A program made the translations under genes and the position numbers. The notes beneath the pieces were generated by a model. The model saw nothing but the letters and a program-made list of their open reading frames with translations. It had not been told where the DNA came from and made no database searches. From Micromussa lordhowensis (lineage: Eukaryota; Cnidaria; Anthozoa; Scleractinia; Lobophylliidae): a stretch of DNA of 64,000 nucleotides. Where the stretch lies: assembly GCA_964020085.1 (NCBI GenBank), contig OZ026606.1, positions 24,873,493-24,937,492 of the forward strand, given 5' to 3'. Below, one piece after another: positions 45,163 through 58,200 of the stretch. Each line of letters opens with the position of its first letter. Within the stretch, counting starts at the first letter, position 1.

Positions 45163-46108
45163 TAGTGCACCCCAGAAGTATTCTATTCCTCCATGAATGG
45201 AATAGTGGTCCAACCCAGGGTTACCTTCCTACAAAAATACTCCAAGGGTGGAGATAGAGATGTCTTTACCCAAATACACCACAGAGTGGTCTCAGAACAA
45301 AATCTCTCACTTACTCCAGTGCAGTCTTCGACAATCCTTTAAAGCTGAAGTATAACAGTACTGTAATAAAAGCCAAGCATAATACTGTTGTTTCAGATAG
45401 CTTTATTACAATAATCAGAGGATATTTACAACTTTCATATTGCAACCAAATTATATTTTATGTCACTGATATTTCTAACAAATATTAAATTTTTCTTTAC
45501 AACAAAAACAAGATCTCAAAATATCCTTGAGCTATAAAAAAGACTGAGAGACAAACTTTAAAAATCCTTGAAATATTGTCTAAATTGTTTATGAAAGATT
45601 TTATCGAAGAGATGATCAGATAAAAACAAGAGCAGAAGCACATTCAAGGATTTTGAAAATCAATGTTATTGCTGATTATATTTGAGTTAACTTAAGTCAA
45701 ACTTATCAAATTTTTGCTGGTTTGTGTTGAGCCTGCAACACATTCCAGGCCACTTGGTTTGAGACAAAAAATAAAATAAATAAGCGAAGGGGAAAAGAAT
45801 AAAACTAATACAGTAAAATAAATGACAGAAAAATTAACAATTACATTATCTTGTACTAAAACAAGGCATGTATGGATATACATTACCGGCAATTCATGTG
45901 TATTTTTGGGACATATTACATCACAAGGGTTCATTGAAGGCAGGGGGAAGACCTTACTTACAATGGGTAGAATTCAAAATACAGGCTGTTATAACCATGG
46001 TAGAATCTTCTGTTAAACTGATTAGAGAATATTAGTTTAAGCATTACATAAAATAGAGACTACAATAACTCTGTGAAATAAATTAATTTGGACATTTCAT
46101 CTGCAGAT

Positions 46109-46324
46109 CAGGGCCGGGTTGTAACCGAGGGTTAGCGAGAATTTTGATTTCAGTCTTGGAACTTTTTGCAGAGGTTTTCTGTTTATATTGTTTGGCCTTC
46201 TCTTTTGAATTTGAACAATCTTAAAGTAAACAAAAAAGGAAGGGAAAAACAATTTTATACAAGAAAAATTGATACTTTGGTTAACTTTTAAACCTGGGTT
46301 AGCGTTAACCGGCTTTTAAACAAC
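46109..46324. mobile_element. MITE of the CAGGGCCGGGTTGT family, copy 1
   Basis: Left end CAGGGCCGGGTTGT. The right end pairs as inverted GTTGTTTAAAAGCCGGTTAACGC. Inner words (GGGTTAGCG and CCTGGGTTAGCG) match the copy at 63599-63843. Confidence 0.75.
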
Positions 46325-47052
46325 ACGTTCCATGTAATAGTGTAAGATTTGTGCGTTCACCTGTTATCAAGAAGAGCAGTGCATTACAGAATAGTTTTAA
46401 CAATTAATTTTAAATACTGAAAAATATGTATAATGGAAGTAATTATTGTTTAGATATGTACAGCTGTAGAGTAAGGAAGAGCTTAGCTCATCTATTCACT
46501 GTAGCTAGAAACACCTTTTGATTTACAAAAGTACAAATATTTTCAATCTGGAACCTTACCAATGTTGTCATTGCTTTTCTAAGTTCTAAATTAATGGACT
46601 AGAAACTTCAACACTTATTCTAATTAAAACAATGTTGATATACAAGACTTCAATAATTATTAAATAATTATTTTATCAGGTCCCCTTCAAATTTTCCAGA
46701 TAAAAACTCTTTGACTAATAAACTTGTCTCCCGCATGTCAGTCAAATTCCTTTCAAATGCATTCAATTTCATTGCCTACAAAACTATACTGTCTGTCAAA
46801 AATACTTTGTCTTCTCGATGCTGCATGTCTGCTAAACTCTTCATCTTCACTTGGCATATGATGAGGTCTTGCTCACATTTTGCCTGCCATCAGTTGCCTT
46901 GGATCACACACACACGTGGTGGCACAATAGGGGCATCAGCTTTTTGGGTCCTGATCAAACACTGTTACAACTGAATGTTGTCTGGAGAGAGGACTTTAAA
47001 CACTACTGAGTGTAAAATGTCACAAGCACTTGTTTCAGTGTCCCCTTCTAGT

Positions 47053-50000
47053 TCAACCAACCACAACTGGGAAGAAAACATGTTGCGCACGTTCAATCTG
47101 CCCTCGGCAAATAGGACAGAGGTCAATGCTTGCCGCACAGACACTGCATGAAACCATGTGTCCACAAGGACAAAACACAGTGTCAATCTGCGAGTCCATG
47201 CAGATTTTGCACTTGAACGAGTCTTCCATTTTGGATAATTGTTCCTGGAGCTGAGCAGCATGCATGTCAGAGGTTGGAGGTCTGTCTTCAACCTGGAAAC
47301 TAGCAGGAATATTTTGAATTGGGTCACAACCAAGCTTATATAAAACCCTCCGGCAATGATCATAAACTTCCTTAGAAGTCCTCTGAACATCAAAAATGTA
47401 CTTTTTCTCGGATTCTTCATCTCCAAAAAAGGAGATAAGTGTCTCTCTCAAGTCTCTTGTAAATTGATCTGTCACAGCATTCCGTACAGTTTCGCAACGG
47501 TAGAATGCGTGATATTCTGTAATGGATCGATATAGAGCACAGGCTGCTTCTTGACTGAGAAGTCTGAATGTGAACACAGTTTCACCATCACAGGTAGTTA
47601 TTCTGAGGTACAGATTGTTCTTAACATGGGTTGCCATCTTAAGACCATTGTATGAAAATCTGGAACAATAAATAAATACATTTGTTAAACTACATTAACT
47701 TCACTAATACAAAATAAGCTTTTTAAATGCACTCTTTGACAATACCACAAAAATAAATTAATCCATGGAAGGATACAAAATACGATGGTGGCAACAGTGA
47801 ATAAACATGTTCACTTATTGTTGTAGGTTGTCGCATTTTGCAAAATATGAGATGTGGGCAGCCAAACTTTCTATTAGGCTTATGATGCCACCCTGCAAGG
47901 GGGTCTTTACCAGTATAATTCACAATGTAGGATATATTTCCACAGTTTTGAGGGCACATTTGCTAGAAGTTTTCTAAATGAGCTAAAAATAGCTATCAAT
48001 GCAGAGCTTCAGATTAAGTAGCGCGGTTGGGTGAAAATAGCAGCTTTGCAATGCTGGTGAAATCCAATATTATCATGAATCATGCCAACAACACCAACGT
48101 AGTGGTCAAGACTTTCAAAACAATTTACTGTGAATACACAACCTTTGAGAAACAAGAAATATCTCATTTTGTACTTTACATTTTAAAGAATAACACTGTT
48201 CCAGAGGTCTTAATTGAACAAAGTGGTAGTAATGAAGTCAATTGAACTTCCTGACAAAAGCCACTTCTCTTCCAAGCAGATATTCTACAATTGATGCTCC
48301 AGAAAATATATTTGTAACTAGGTACACAGTTATTTTGGGAAATCACCAAGGGCTGATGTAGCAAGTTATCTATGGTCACTAACAACACAAAGAATTACTT
48401 GAAAAATATGATATTAAGTGAGACTGACAAATGTTTTCATGCTGCTCTTCAGTGCAGCTGAAAGGGCTAAGTGCAACTCTGTAACTGCATGCTGCTGACA
48501 TCCAGCAGACCACAGGAATAAACAATAAAACTACCGTGCATGGTTACCACAGACATCACAAAATTTTCCCAACTTTTCCCTCACAACAATAAAATTTTCC
48601 AGACCAAATAATTACAAAAAGTCAGATGATATATTTCTAGCCTCCCCTTCAACCCATTCAGTTTTGAACTAATTGGCATTCTTTGTTAAGAAAAACTGTG
48701 TCAAGATCACAGTGACCCCAAATGTTATAGCTTTTAACGTTATTAAATAAGCTGTGTTAAATTACTTCAATTTTCCCTGACTTATCTTTAAAATGTAAAT
48801 TTTCCCTAATATAAAACAACATTTCCAGACTTTTCCCTGGCCTAGAAGAATATATTTTTCGCCTGACCATTTCCTGACCTGTAGAAACCCTGCTGTGTTC
48901 ATATGTAGCTATACTGAGCAATTTTTACCAACTTTTGTTGTTTGGCATGAGATGTTTCATTAAACCCCAAGGCCAGTAATGCAAGAACACACGATGCCTA
49001 GAACTTCTGTATCGTATGAATAATTAGCCATATATATATATCTTGAATTCCTTAAAGGCAAAAAAAGATAGAGCTTGAATGAAAAGAAAAAGATGGACGA
49101 GGAAAAAGTACTTAAACCATAAAGAATGCATCAAACATGCCAAGAACTGCTGCTGAACCAGGTAACAACATTATTTTTGACAGAAAAGCGCGATTGTTAA
49201 TGGTAATGTTCTTGCCACTGAAGTTTGGCTTCAAGCCAGAAAGGTATGTAAATTCATCTGACACTGGTATTAAGTAATGCAATTATAGAAAACCACAAAA
49301 TTACATGTTTGCACAACATACTGCAGATGACTAAAATGTTATTATTATTATTTGAAAAAAATGAAAAAGCGAAACAAAAAATTGATTCTCCTTTGGCCAA
49401 CATAATCTGGTAGGCCAAAGGTCAGAGTTAATATAAGCTTTAACAGAAAATAACATTTTTATGTCTCCACTTGATCTAAACGAACCAAAACCAAGATATA
49501 CCTAAAACACTTTCACACTTCGCCCTTAACATTGAAACTGTGCATAAAATCAGCTAAAAAGCTTCATTTGACATGTGATGACATCGTGTTCGACCGAACA
49601 AACAAAGCTAGCGGTCACGTACAAGGCAAAAATAAAATACTACAACACCAACACTAGATAAAAAAATCTCAAGAAATATAAACCACAAACAGTTTAAGCC
49701 TTTGGCGTTTACAGAAAGAAAGCTTATTTTGTTCAAATATTCTGTTCAGCTAAACCGACTGTTCATTATTCAGCTCACGAGGCTAAAGCAAGTTGTGTAC
49801 ACATAATTGATAAACATGAACGGCAAATATCACGTATCGTAAGGCCCTCAACGTTTTCATGCTGGCGCAATAAAACTTTTGTTATTTCATGTTTTTTTTA
49901 TTGTACAAAAATATTTGCATTTGATATATATCAGTATAATTCTCAATCGAGTAGCTGTGAGAAGTCTAGTTCAGATACTTAAGAGGCAACACGAACGAAA

Positions 50001-51497
50001 CATGTCCTTTTAAGAACCTTTCTTGTACACGTACGCCTAATTACAAAAGTCCAAGAATTGAAAAATTAAATAATGGAATAATACATCAGGGTATCATGGG
50101 CTAAATTTGCTGAGGGGAAATTTAATCTGTCCACGCAAAAAAAGGGATTTGCGATATTCTCGACGACTTCGACTTGTACAATGTATGCAAACAAGCTTCG
50201 CAAACAATTGCAACAAATTTTTCAGCAAACACCTAGATTCGGTTAAATTAATTCAAAGCGCTGAAATTGCGTTTATTGGCGGTCCTGTATACACCGAACA
50301 CACCATCAAACCCTGATTTTTGAGCCCAAAAGTCGAACTTGTCAACGGATTTCCTGAAGTGGTTTTAGTCCAGTTGGATAGGTGGCCTTAGCTGTGTGTT
50401 CATGGAGAGAAAGAAACGTCTTAATATCAACTGTTCTTTGCTTCCTATGATCAAAAATTGTGATCCTGACATGGCCCTACTGCCAACAATATAGGAATGA
50501 TTTGTACACGAAATAATCAGCAATTGTTCCTACCTTTCGATAAAGTTCAAGTCGCCATCATAGATTTTAATCTCTTCACTTCCAACACCAATGTGCAGCG
50601 ACTGTCCTGATCCGTTTTTCGCCAGATGATACTCGATTCCGTAATTTTCCATCGAGGAAAGCTCTTTGATGAAAAATTGCTTGGCTGCGACCGATCGTAC
50701 ACCTTTGAGCTTGGCATGTTCCACCGAAACATTGCTGCGAAATTCCGACGTCCACTGCGACTCAACTTCCGATGCTTGACAAAAATCGCAAGGCGAGTAA
50801 GAATCACCGTGATCTCCGATGGTTGCTTGAGCGATCAAAGCGTACACGGCTGCTGCTTTTTCTGGATCTGGGATTATCTTTCCTTCGTCCAAGTCTCTCT
50901 TCAAATGCAAGAAATACTGATGTCTGCAAAAGGAAGAGACGGCAACATTGATTTGAATGTACAGCTGACAAGCAAATCTTATACCATGATATGCAAGATA
51001 CATGCACTTTCCCGATGAAGCAAAACATTGTCAGATATATAACACAAGATCCCTAAATTCATATATATTTATACTAAGAAGACATTTGAACAGTCCTACC
51101 TGGTCGAACCTTGAAGTAAATACTGAGGCTGAACGAAAAATTTCACGCGAAACTGCAAACGGTACGGTGATCCACCGGGGATTTGTCGTCGAATTCTATT
51201 TCTGGAGTTTAACCAAAGTACTTCGTTCTTTGGACCCGTAAACTGCAATCCAAAATAGTCCAGTTCGATAATACCAAGTTTTTTGCACACCTACGGAATA
51301 GACGTAAAAGGTAGATGATAAATAAACGCAAGAAAAAAGTTACATCAGAAAATTTCACTTGAAAGCAAATTTCTGGACTTTGAGCCCAACAGCAGAAACA
51401 ACGCACGAACCGCTTGTAAAAGCTCCTGTCCCCGCGCTTTTTCCCGAATTTTGAATTCTGTGAGGACACAGTCGGGCATAGACACATAACACAGCAT
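47053..51497 (-). CDS. MYLIP: MYLIP/IDOL, FERM-RING E3 ubiquitin ligase (four exons)
   Basis: Exons: 51497-51411, 51290-51100, 50923-50534, 47659-47053; joined 424 residues (vertebrate protein 445). It ubiquitinates membrane-linked targets; in mammals it directs LDL-receptor family members and myosin regulatory light chain to degradation. The N-terminus M-L-C-Y-V and [12 protein letters not shown] open the FERM domain (about 1-280), with M-E-N-Y-G-I-E in the middle lobe. A linker leads to the C-terminal C3HC4 RING (residues 373-407: C-K-I-C ... F-C-P-C-G-H ... C-x2-C ... C-P-I-C-R), and the tail ends in a Q-H-V motif as in the family. The exon 1 donor is GTTCGT, weak but in frame with the family sequence. 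The start ATG was chosen because M-L-C-Y-V is the family N-terminus. Confidence 0.95.
47660..50533. other. MYLIP intron 3
   Basis: 2.9 kb of AT-rich intron. About 48541-48895 looks like a repeat (several TTTTCC words, ending in a complement of CAGGGTTTCTACAGGTCAGG), but I could not define its ends. No nested gene. Confidence 0.45.
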
Positions 51498-52480
51498 TCT
51501 GCGTCGAGGGCTTGATTTTTCCGCTACCTATCTCAGAGAAATTCGATACACAACTACAATCATGACAAACGCCGGCCGAGCTCTTGTTGTTCTGCACAGA
51601 ATTTTTTTTGGCGAGCTCCGTTTGAAGTGAACTTCGATCTAAAAGGTCATTCCCTGTTCACGTGTAAGACAACCAGGGAACCAATCAGATTAGGGTGTTT
51701 AATTTATCCACCAATCAACAAAATTCGGGAAACCGTCTGGGGTTTCCCCGCCCTCAAGGCGGAAAATTATGAACATGTTTTAAAAATAAATTGCCTTTTA
51801 CAAGCAACTTTTCTGCTTGACTAATAACATTTCGGTTTCCTTTCCTCGTGATTTATCAGGTGATTTCTGCAAGCATCCATGAAATTCAACGGTTCAGCTG
51901 CCTCACGTGCGTGCCGCTTGTTCGCATTCAACGACGTCAACAATAGAACAGAATTGCATGTCTGGGCAAGGGCCGGACGTAAACGTCTTTTGAAAAAAAG
52001 AATAAAAATCAACTTTCTGCCTCAAAATGGCATTGATTTGTAATTTGCACCGTAGATATCAACTGGACTACATGATGGCAGGCTAGGATTGAGCTAATTT
52101 CAGCATTCTGCAAAATTCAACGGTGCCATAGAAAGGAATTGCTATTAGTGAATTTATTGAAGCTGTTAAGACTACCCGTACGATTTCAGTCATACAGGGT
52201 GGGATTAAAAGAAGATTAGTCAAGATTAGAAACACAATTGGAATCCGGAATAGAACAGAGAAACTTTTATGTCATGCTAATCCAAATTATACTGACTCCA
52301 AGCTTTCGTTCGAAAGCTGTCAGTTTCAGTGACAATCCGTTTTTGTGCCTCGATTACCTAAAAGTATTCAGACATATTTCCAACTTAATCATTTGAATTT
52401 ATTGAAATAAATGAAAAAGACTAACATTTAGGACGATTTAACGAAATAGGAACTTACTGCGAAAAAAAACACAGCGTTAT

Positions 52481-52549
52481 TAGCCTGCGAACAGGCTTTC
52501 AGCTCTTCGCGCCGGATTTGCTCTGCGCCGGGAGCCTGTTGGCAGGCTA
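52481..52549. repeat. Short foldback (TAGCCTGCGAACAGGCT)
   Basis: Left arm TAGCCTGCGAACAGGCT and right arm AGCCTGTTGGCAGGCTA pair with one mismatch around a 35-bp GC-rich loop. Confidence 0.75.
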
Positions 52550-52683
52550 CAGCCTTCTTCAGAGTGAAGTAAGGGGTATTAAGGTTAAAATGTGAATTGG
52601 GAACAGGAAAGATTCGGCCATGAGCCGGCGGCTAGCAGACAACCAAAGCGGGTTCATCAACATATACCACTCAAATTTCGTTC

Positions 52684-53084
52684 ATAGGCAATTGCAGAAA
52701 CGTGAGAGGACTGGGAAAGGGTATGATTGTTTTCCGTTTGTTTGAAAAACTAAGATATTCAAATGAAAGATCAACTAAATTTGAGAGTATTTACCAAGAA
52801 TAGAAGTATTTAGAGAAGGAAAATTGCAAAATGGTAGCTCTTCAAATATCACCTAAAATAGAGAGTTTGTATGGATTGGGTAGACAAGCCACAAAATTAT
52901 AAGGATTTGTATGGAATTTTGCAACTTTTGAGATTGTCCCATTTGAACAATTTTCCACTGAAAACTCTCAAACTTGGCTGGGTAGCTCTTCATTCAGTAA
53001 CATTTCAGTTGAAATGTTTAGATTTTCAATCTAATCAATATAAGAAACTCGTCCCAGTCCTCTCACGTTTCTGCAATGGGCTAT
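52684..53084. mobile_element. MITE with long terminal inverted repeats, 401 bp
   Basis: The left end ATAGGCAATTGCAGAAACGT and the complement of the right end agree for about 33 bp with two mismatches, including a perfect run through ATTGCAGAAACGTGAGAGGA. The interior is AT-rich and non-coding. Target duplication is not resolved. Confidence 0.85.
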
Positions 53085-54625
53085 TCACACGGATTCAGTG
53101 TCTCGTTAGGGGCTCGTTAGTAACTACGGAAACAGCCATGGTTTTTGTCCGGGGTTTTTGTCGCTTGTCCGTGTATTTAAATTAAAAAGGCCAATCATGC
53201 AAGACGGTAGTTTATCAAGGTTCTGCACCGGTGACATTCGGTCCAAAAGTCAATCAATTTTATGGGCTTTTCCCAGTTATTTTGAATGACAGGTTATGAT
53301 CTATATCAAGACCCGAAACTGAAATATTTAGGGCGGGTGAGTTGTTTCCTAAGCGCCGAAGGTTGTTTTGCCGAGATAATCAATCCACTGTTTGCATTTT
53401 GCGCTTTATACGCCAGTTACATGGCACTTTCTTGGAATGCTAATTGAAACCGAAAGAGTCGCTGGTGTTTAGATTAATTAACACGACAGCCGGTCCACGT
53501 TTCTTCCTGCTCAAACTGTGTAGTTAGTTCGATGTAAAGGAAGGAATCTAAGAAGGTTTTCCTTTCCGCGATGCAGTATTGGCTTTACGAGGTTATCACA
53601 CCCAAACTTATTTAAACGGAAAATGTCATAAAAGTAAATATTTGCACGCGGCATCTCTTCAGCATAAGGTGCATCAAGTAAGCCATCAGAAAACCACAAA
53701 CATATTCCTTGGGAATGTTTCATAAACCGAGATGATATTCGTAATTTTTACGCTTTAGAAGGTTTTCGCGTGCACCGAACCTTAAAACCGAGATATTGCA
53801 TCATAAAATAAGCTGTTTAAGTACATCTATCAGAAACAATAAGTCGATTATTTTCCCCCAAAACGGGTCTACAATAGGTTTGTCTTGGAGTGTAAACAAA
53901 AGTTCACGATATGATAATTTCGCTTTAAACTGGAAAGTGAAAGTGAAATTATTCAAATGAAGTCTGACGCAATGATAGAAATCGTCAGGAAGAGAATATA
54001 TCTAGACCAATTCGATAATCCCGAGTTAAAACATGACCTTTTTCTGGCACAACTTAAAAGTCAGACGTTCTGGCGTCTAATGTCAAACAAACTTTCCTCT
54101 CCCAAAGTTTATTACTAACTTCTTTTTTACCGAAAAGTTAAAAAAGCTAGAAGCTGTTTTGCTAGGCATAAATTATATTTTCATCGCGGAATGTAAAGGT
54201 TCCAACCTTGAAGTATCGTAGCAAAGTAAGAATCAGTTGGAAGTTCGTTCTTGGAAAATAGATAAACATATTTACACAATAAATAGCTAGTCGGAAAGGA
54301 AATAATATAATAAAATTGTAACTGAGAACGAAACTGAAAAGTATATTGCTTTGACAGCATTTACAGAAACAGATAAATTTAGGGGAAAAAACCATGATAA
54401 TATACTGGGCGAGGAGTTTTGTGAACGTGTATTTGTGAAAAACCAACACGGTGGAGCAGTGAAATATTTTTTTTTACAGTAAAACATAATTATTTACGAT
54501 AATCTACGACACACAATAAAAACTTAGTTTTACAGTTAAAGAATCTATTTACATATTATGCACGATTCTGTCAGATTTGAAACCAAATTGTCCCTTGAAA
54601 ATAAAAATATTCGCAGTTTCGTAGT

Positions 54626-55179
54626 TTAAGTTGGAGCGGCTACTAGGCCGGCGGGGCCTCGGCCGAGTTGTTGTCCTCCGATGTTGCTCTCCAGGGGCTT
54701 GAAACCGAGTTCTTCTGTTGGAACGCCAAATGACTGCAGCTTCGCCTCGTATGTTCGAATGAGATCGTTGTGTGCCTGAAATGAAACAAAAAGCTGGAGT
54801 AAGAGGTGTGGAAAAGACAACGGAATGCTGGAGACCGTTAATTTCTTTATGCTTATTACATTGTCCTTTCTTAGAGCCCCAACACGTGCGTGCAAAACTG
54901 AATATCTCTAAAATTTTACTGCTTGGGCTTAACTATACGATTTGATGAGCATGTAGCAGCATCTATCGCCACAAGGGCAGCAGCGTTAGAGAACTTGCCT
55001 GCCCTTGTAAAAACTCAGTTCTACCACAGTTAGAGTAAGCTCTAGATTTCAAGCACTCAACCCAAGTTATCTAAAGCATCAACTAAACAGAATGTTGCCA
55101 TATCCAACATGATAACCCCCCACCCCCAAGGCAACTCCCATATCAAATGGACGGAGGTGCTCATCGTACGTTTTAGGGG

Positions 55180-55223
<44 letters not shown>

Positions 55224-58200
55224 GAGAATTTGGCTATTATATTTTATTCGGAGCCTGTCGAAACGAAGAAAAATCACTGTAGAACTACTCGAGATAATTA
55301 AACATACCTTCTGGAACAGAGCTTACAGTAAAACAATAAGGATTCGCTTCACCATGCTATATCAATAATTTCAGGATGTCATCGAAAATGGCGGAGGCTG
55401 ACTAGGGTCCTTTAAAAAGCAGTTTTTAGTATCTCTTAGGGTGCTCAGCCTCAAGAGGTCCACAGCGGGAGCTTTTGCAATCAGTTGAGCCGGAAAAAAA
55501 TATGATAGGAGATTATGTGTTGTTTTAGAATCGGTACCTCTTAGCGGTGAAAACAATTTCATGCCACGCACACCAAACAGGATCTTGGTACCTCTTGGGG
55601 GTTCTTTTCAAAATTTCCGACCAGCCCCCCCCCGGCCTTTTTACATGGGAGTTCCCCCCCGGGGGATAAAACACGGTATTTACCTTGCAGACGCGAGCCA
55701 GTTCATACTGTAAGTCTTTGATAGCGCTGTTCTTTGAGTCTAACACATCCTAAAACAGGACAAACAAGTTTCTTTGTGAGATTTGGTTTAGAAAAGAGGA
55801 CAAGGAATTCGACAGTAAACTGAGTATTAAAAATAGATAAATATTGCACCGCCTTCAAAAACGGAGGTTGTCACTCTGACTAAACGCATCAAGTGTCTTC
55901 CGTCAACACTACGCCGGAGGAATTAAAAAACGCAACAATTACTGATCATTTTGGATTTTCATTTAAGGAATCACGACGCCATCGCTTTAGAAAAGCTCCG
56001 TTTTCACAAATGTTTTCCGTCCACACGATTTGAAGAGCGTTTTGAAAAGCTCCGTTTTCGTGACGGATTAGTGTGGACGGTAGACCTAACCGTAGAAATA
56101 AAGCTGCGTTTTTATATTTCTCCGGCGTAGTGTGGAGGCTGCCTTAAAGGAAACAAAGGATCAACCAACGCCCTAGAAACCGTTACAAACTGTCACAGAA
56201 AGCAACACTGACATCTTCAATTAGCTGCAATCGTTAAACTGCCGAACCACATTTGGAACCTGACAGTAATTAGATATCGACTCAATAGGACCCTAGCATT
56301 TTCTAAACGCTAGCTCCGTTAAAACAAAATAGTCAGACAAGTACAGCTTAACCTGTAATCACGGCAATATTAAGAGCAAAGGAAATTTCAAAGTATTGTC
56401 CACGTAGAGTGCTATATAATAGCATAACTTTATAGCATAACTTTAAGAATTTCATCTACTAGTTATAAGGCCCGTACTCGTATGTCACAGAATTGACTTT
56501 CTAACCCGGTGTCTATTAATTATCAATAAACAAAGTAATGTAATTGTTTACCCACGGAGCACCAAGGAGTTCACAAGAACTCGTTCAGAAATGCCCGTGC
56601 ATCCCAGGATCGAATTGGTTTTTGAGAGGGGAAAACCGGAGTACCCGAAAAAAAACTCATGGAGCAGAGTAGAGAACAAACAACAAACTACACCCACATA
56701 CGACGCCGGGTCCGGGAATCGAACCCGGGACACATTGGTGGGAGGCGAGCGCTCTCACCACTGCGCCAGCCCTGCTCCCCCGTGCTGCTTCAAGCTTCAT
56801 AACCTCAAAAAGAAAGACAAGTAGAAACGACTTGTTCATAATTCCAAGTGATGCCCACACAACGCGCTTTGCTGAAGGAAAGTAAAAACTCTGCCACACT
56901 TCTCACCTCGAGTTTTCTGGTAACAACAGTAAGAGCAGTAGGGTCCAGATTCGAGGCCGAGAGAACTTCATTCAACTGTGCTTCCTGTTAAATAAATGGT
57001 ACAAGTACATGTTAGGATACAAACACTCTACAAAGGTTATAGCAAATCTTAGGATTTCACTATGACATTTTAGTGCATGTATTATAAATGTTTAAATAAA
57101 TTTTAGTTAGAGCTAGTTAGTGTGTTATACATGATATGGTTTTATAATAAGGTTTCAGTAAGACAAGTTTGTTCGTGTACTCTAACTCCTCGGATAAATT
57201 GTATTTATTGTGTTAAATATGATTTTATGATTGCTGGTAGAACTTAAGTAATCACAGTGCTGTGTAACTGTGTAATAATTCAATGGGAACGAAACAAGCG
57301 AAAGCGGTAAGGTACGACTACATATATTAGATCACGACACCCTTGGGGATCTCGTAGCTGATTGGCTAAAGAAGGCCACCAGCCACATGTTCACTGTGAC
57401 TGGACAGAACAAATTGTGGTTGCTTTATAATAAGCTCTAGAAAGCTCAGGAAACCCAAACATAATCAAAGCACACACACTTGAGTGTTCTCAAATATCCG
57501 GAGTGTTTTATCACAGTGTAATACACGGATTAGGCTTCTCCATTTGCTTTATGATATAGATTTTACGTGCGCAAAACAATAAAACACGCTTTTTCTATGT
57601 TTTAATTATACTCTGATAAAACATGGGTTTTTGGCCAATCAGAGCGCGCATAGGGTCCCATCTATGTTATAATTTGTAATATATAATTTATCACTTGTAT
57701 GTTTTCTATGGCTTATAATTTGTGCAATGAAAATGGATTAAATTAAATCAAATAACGTTGTCGATGGAAATGGCTAAGTAAAGAACACTTTGCTCAAGTC
57801 ACGAGAGGGTTTCACTAGATCCCGATGTACATTTTACGCATACTGAGTTTGATAGCGCAACTTTGCTAGGGACGTTATTTTACATGTAAAGTCATCGTCA
57901 AAGTATGTAATCCATCAATTTGCCTGAGAAGAGTTATCTACTACAGATATAAATATGCACTATAACTGGTTAAGTGCCTTTAGTACCTTCTTCTCCAGTG
58001 TGTCAGCAAGAGCTGCCAGTTTCTTTTCCAACAGTAAGTTCTTAAAGTTGCTTTTTTGTTGAACTTCATGGATTGCCTTCACAAACTTGCCATACAACTC
58101 GTCACGTTCACTTTGAGTCTAAATCACGAGCAAGACATAGAAAATCATACCACTGACTAAAAAACAATGCTGAGAGGTAAAGAAAGTGCCATGTGGTAAT

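Larger units (their letters stand above)
44312..47052. other. Intergenic stretch and MYLIP 3' UTR
   Basis: The right part (to about 45410, where an AATAAA complement lies) is probably MYLIP 3' UTR. It contains a hairpin (45132-45162) and a MITE (46109-46324). No other gene is seen. Confidence 0.5.
51498..54625. other. Intergenic stretch between MYLIP and DRC4
   Basis: MYLIP upstream region on the left and DRC4 3' UTR on the right. Contains two inverted-repeat elements (52481-52549 and 52684-53084). No gene is recognised. Confidence 0.5.

Noticed and set aside
56705..56780. Functional tRNA-Gly gene
   Set aside because: It is followed by a typical SINE body and lies in an intron; the acceptor stem does not close.
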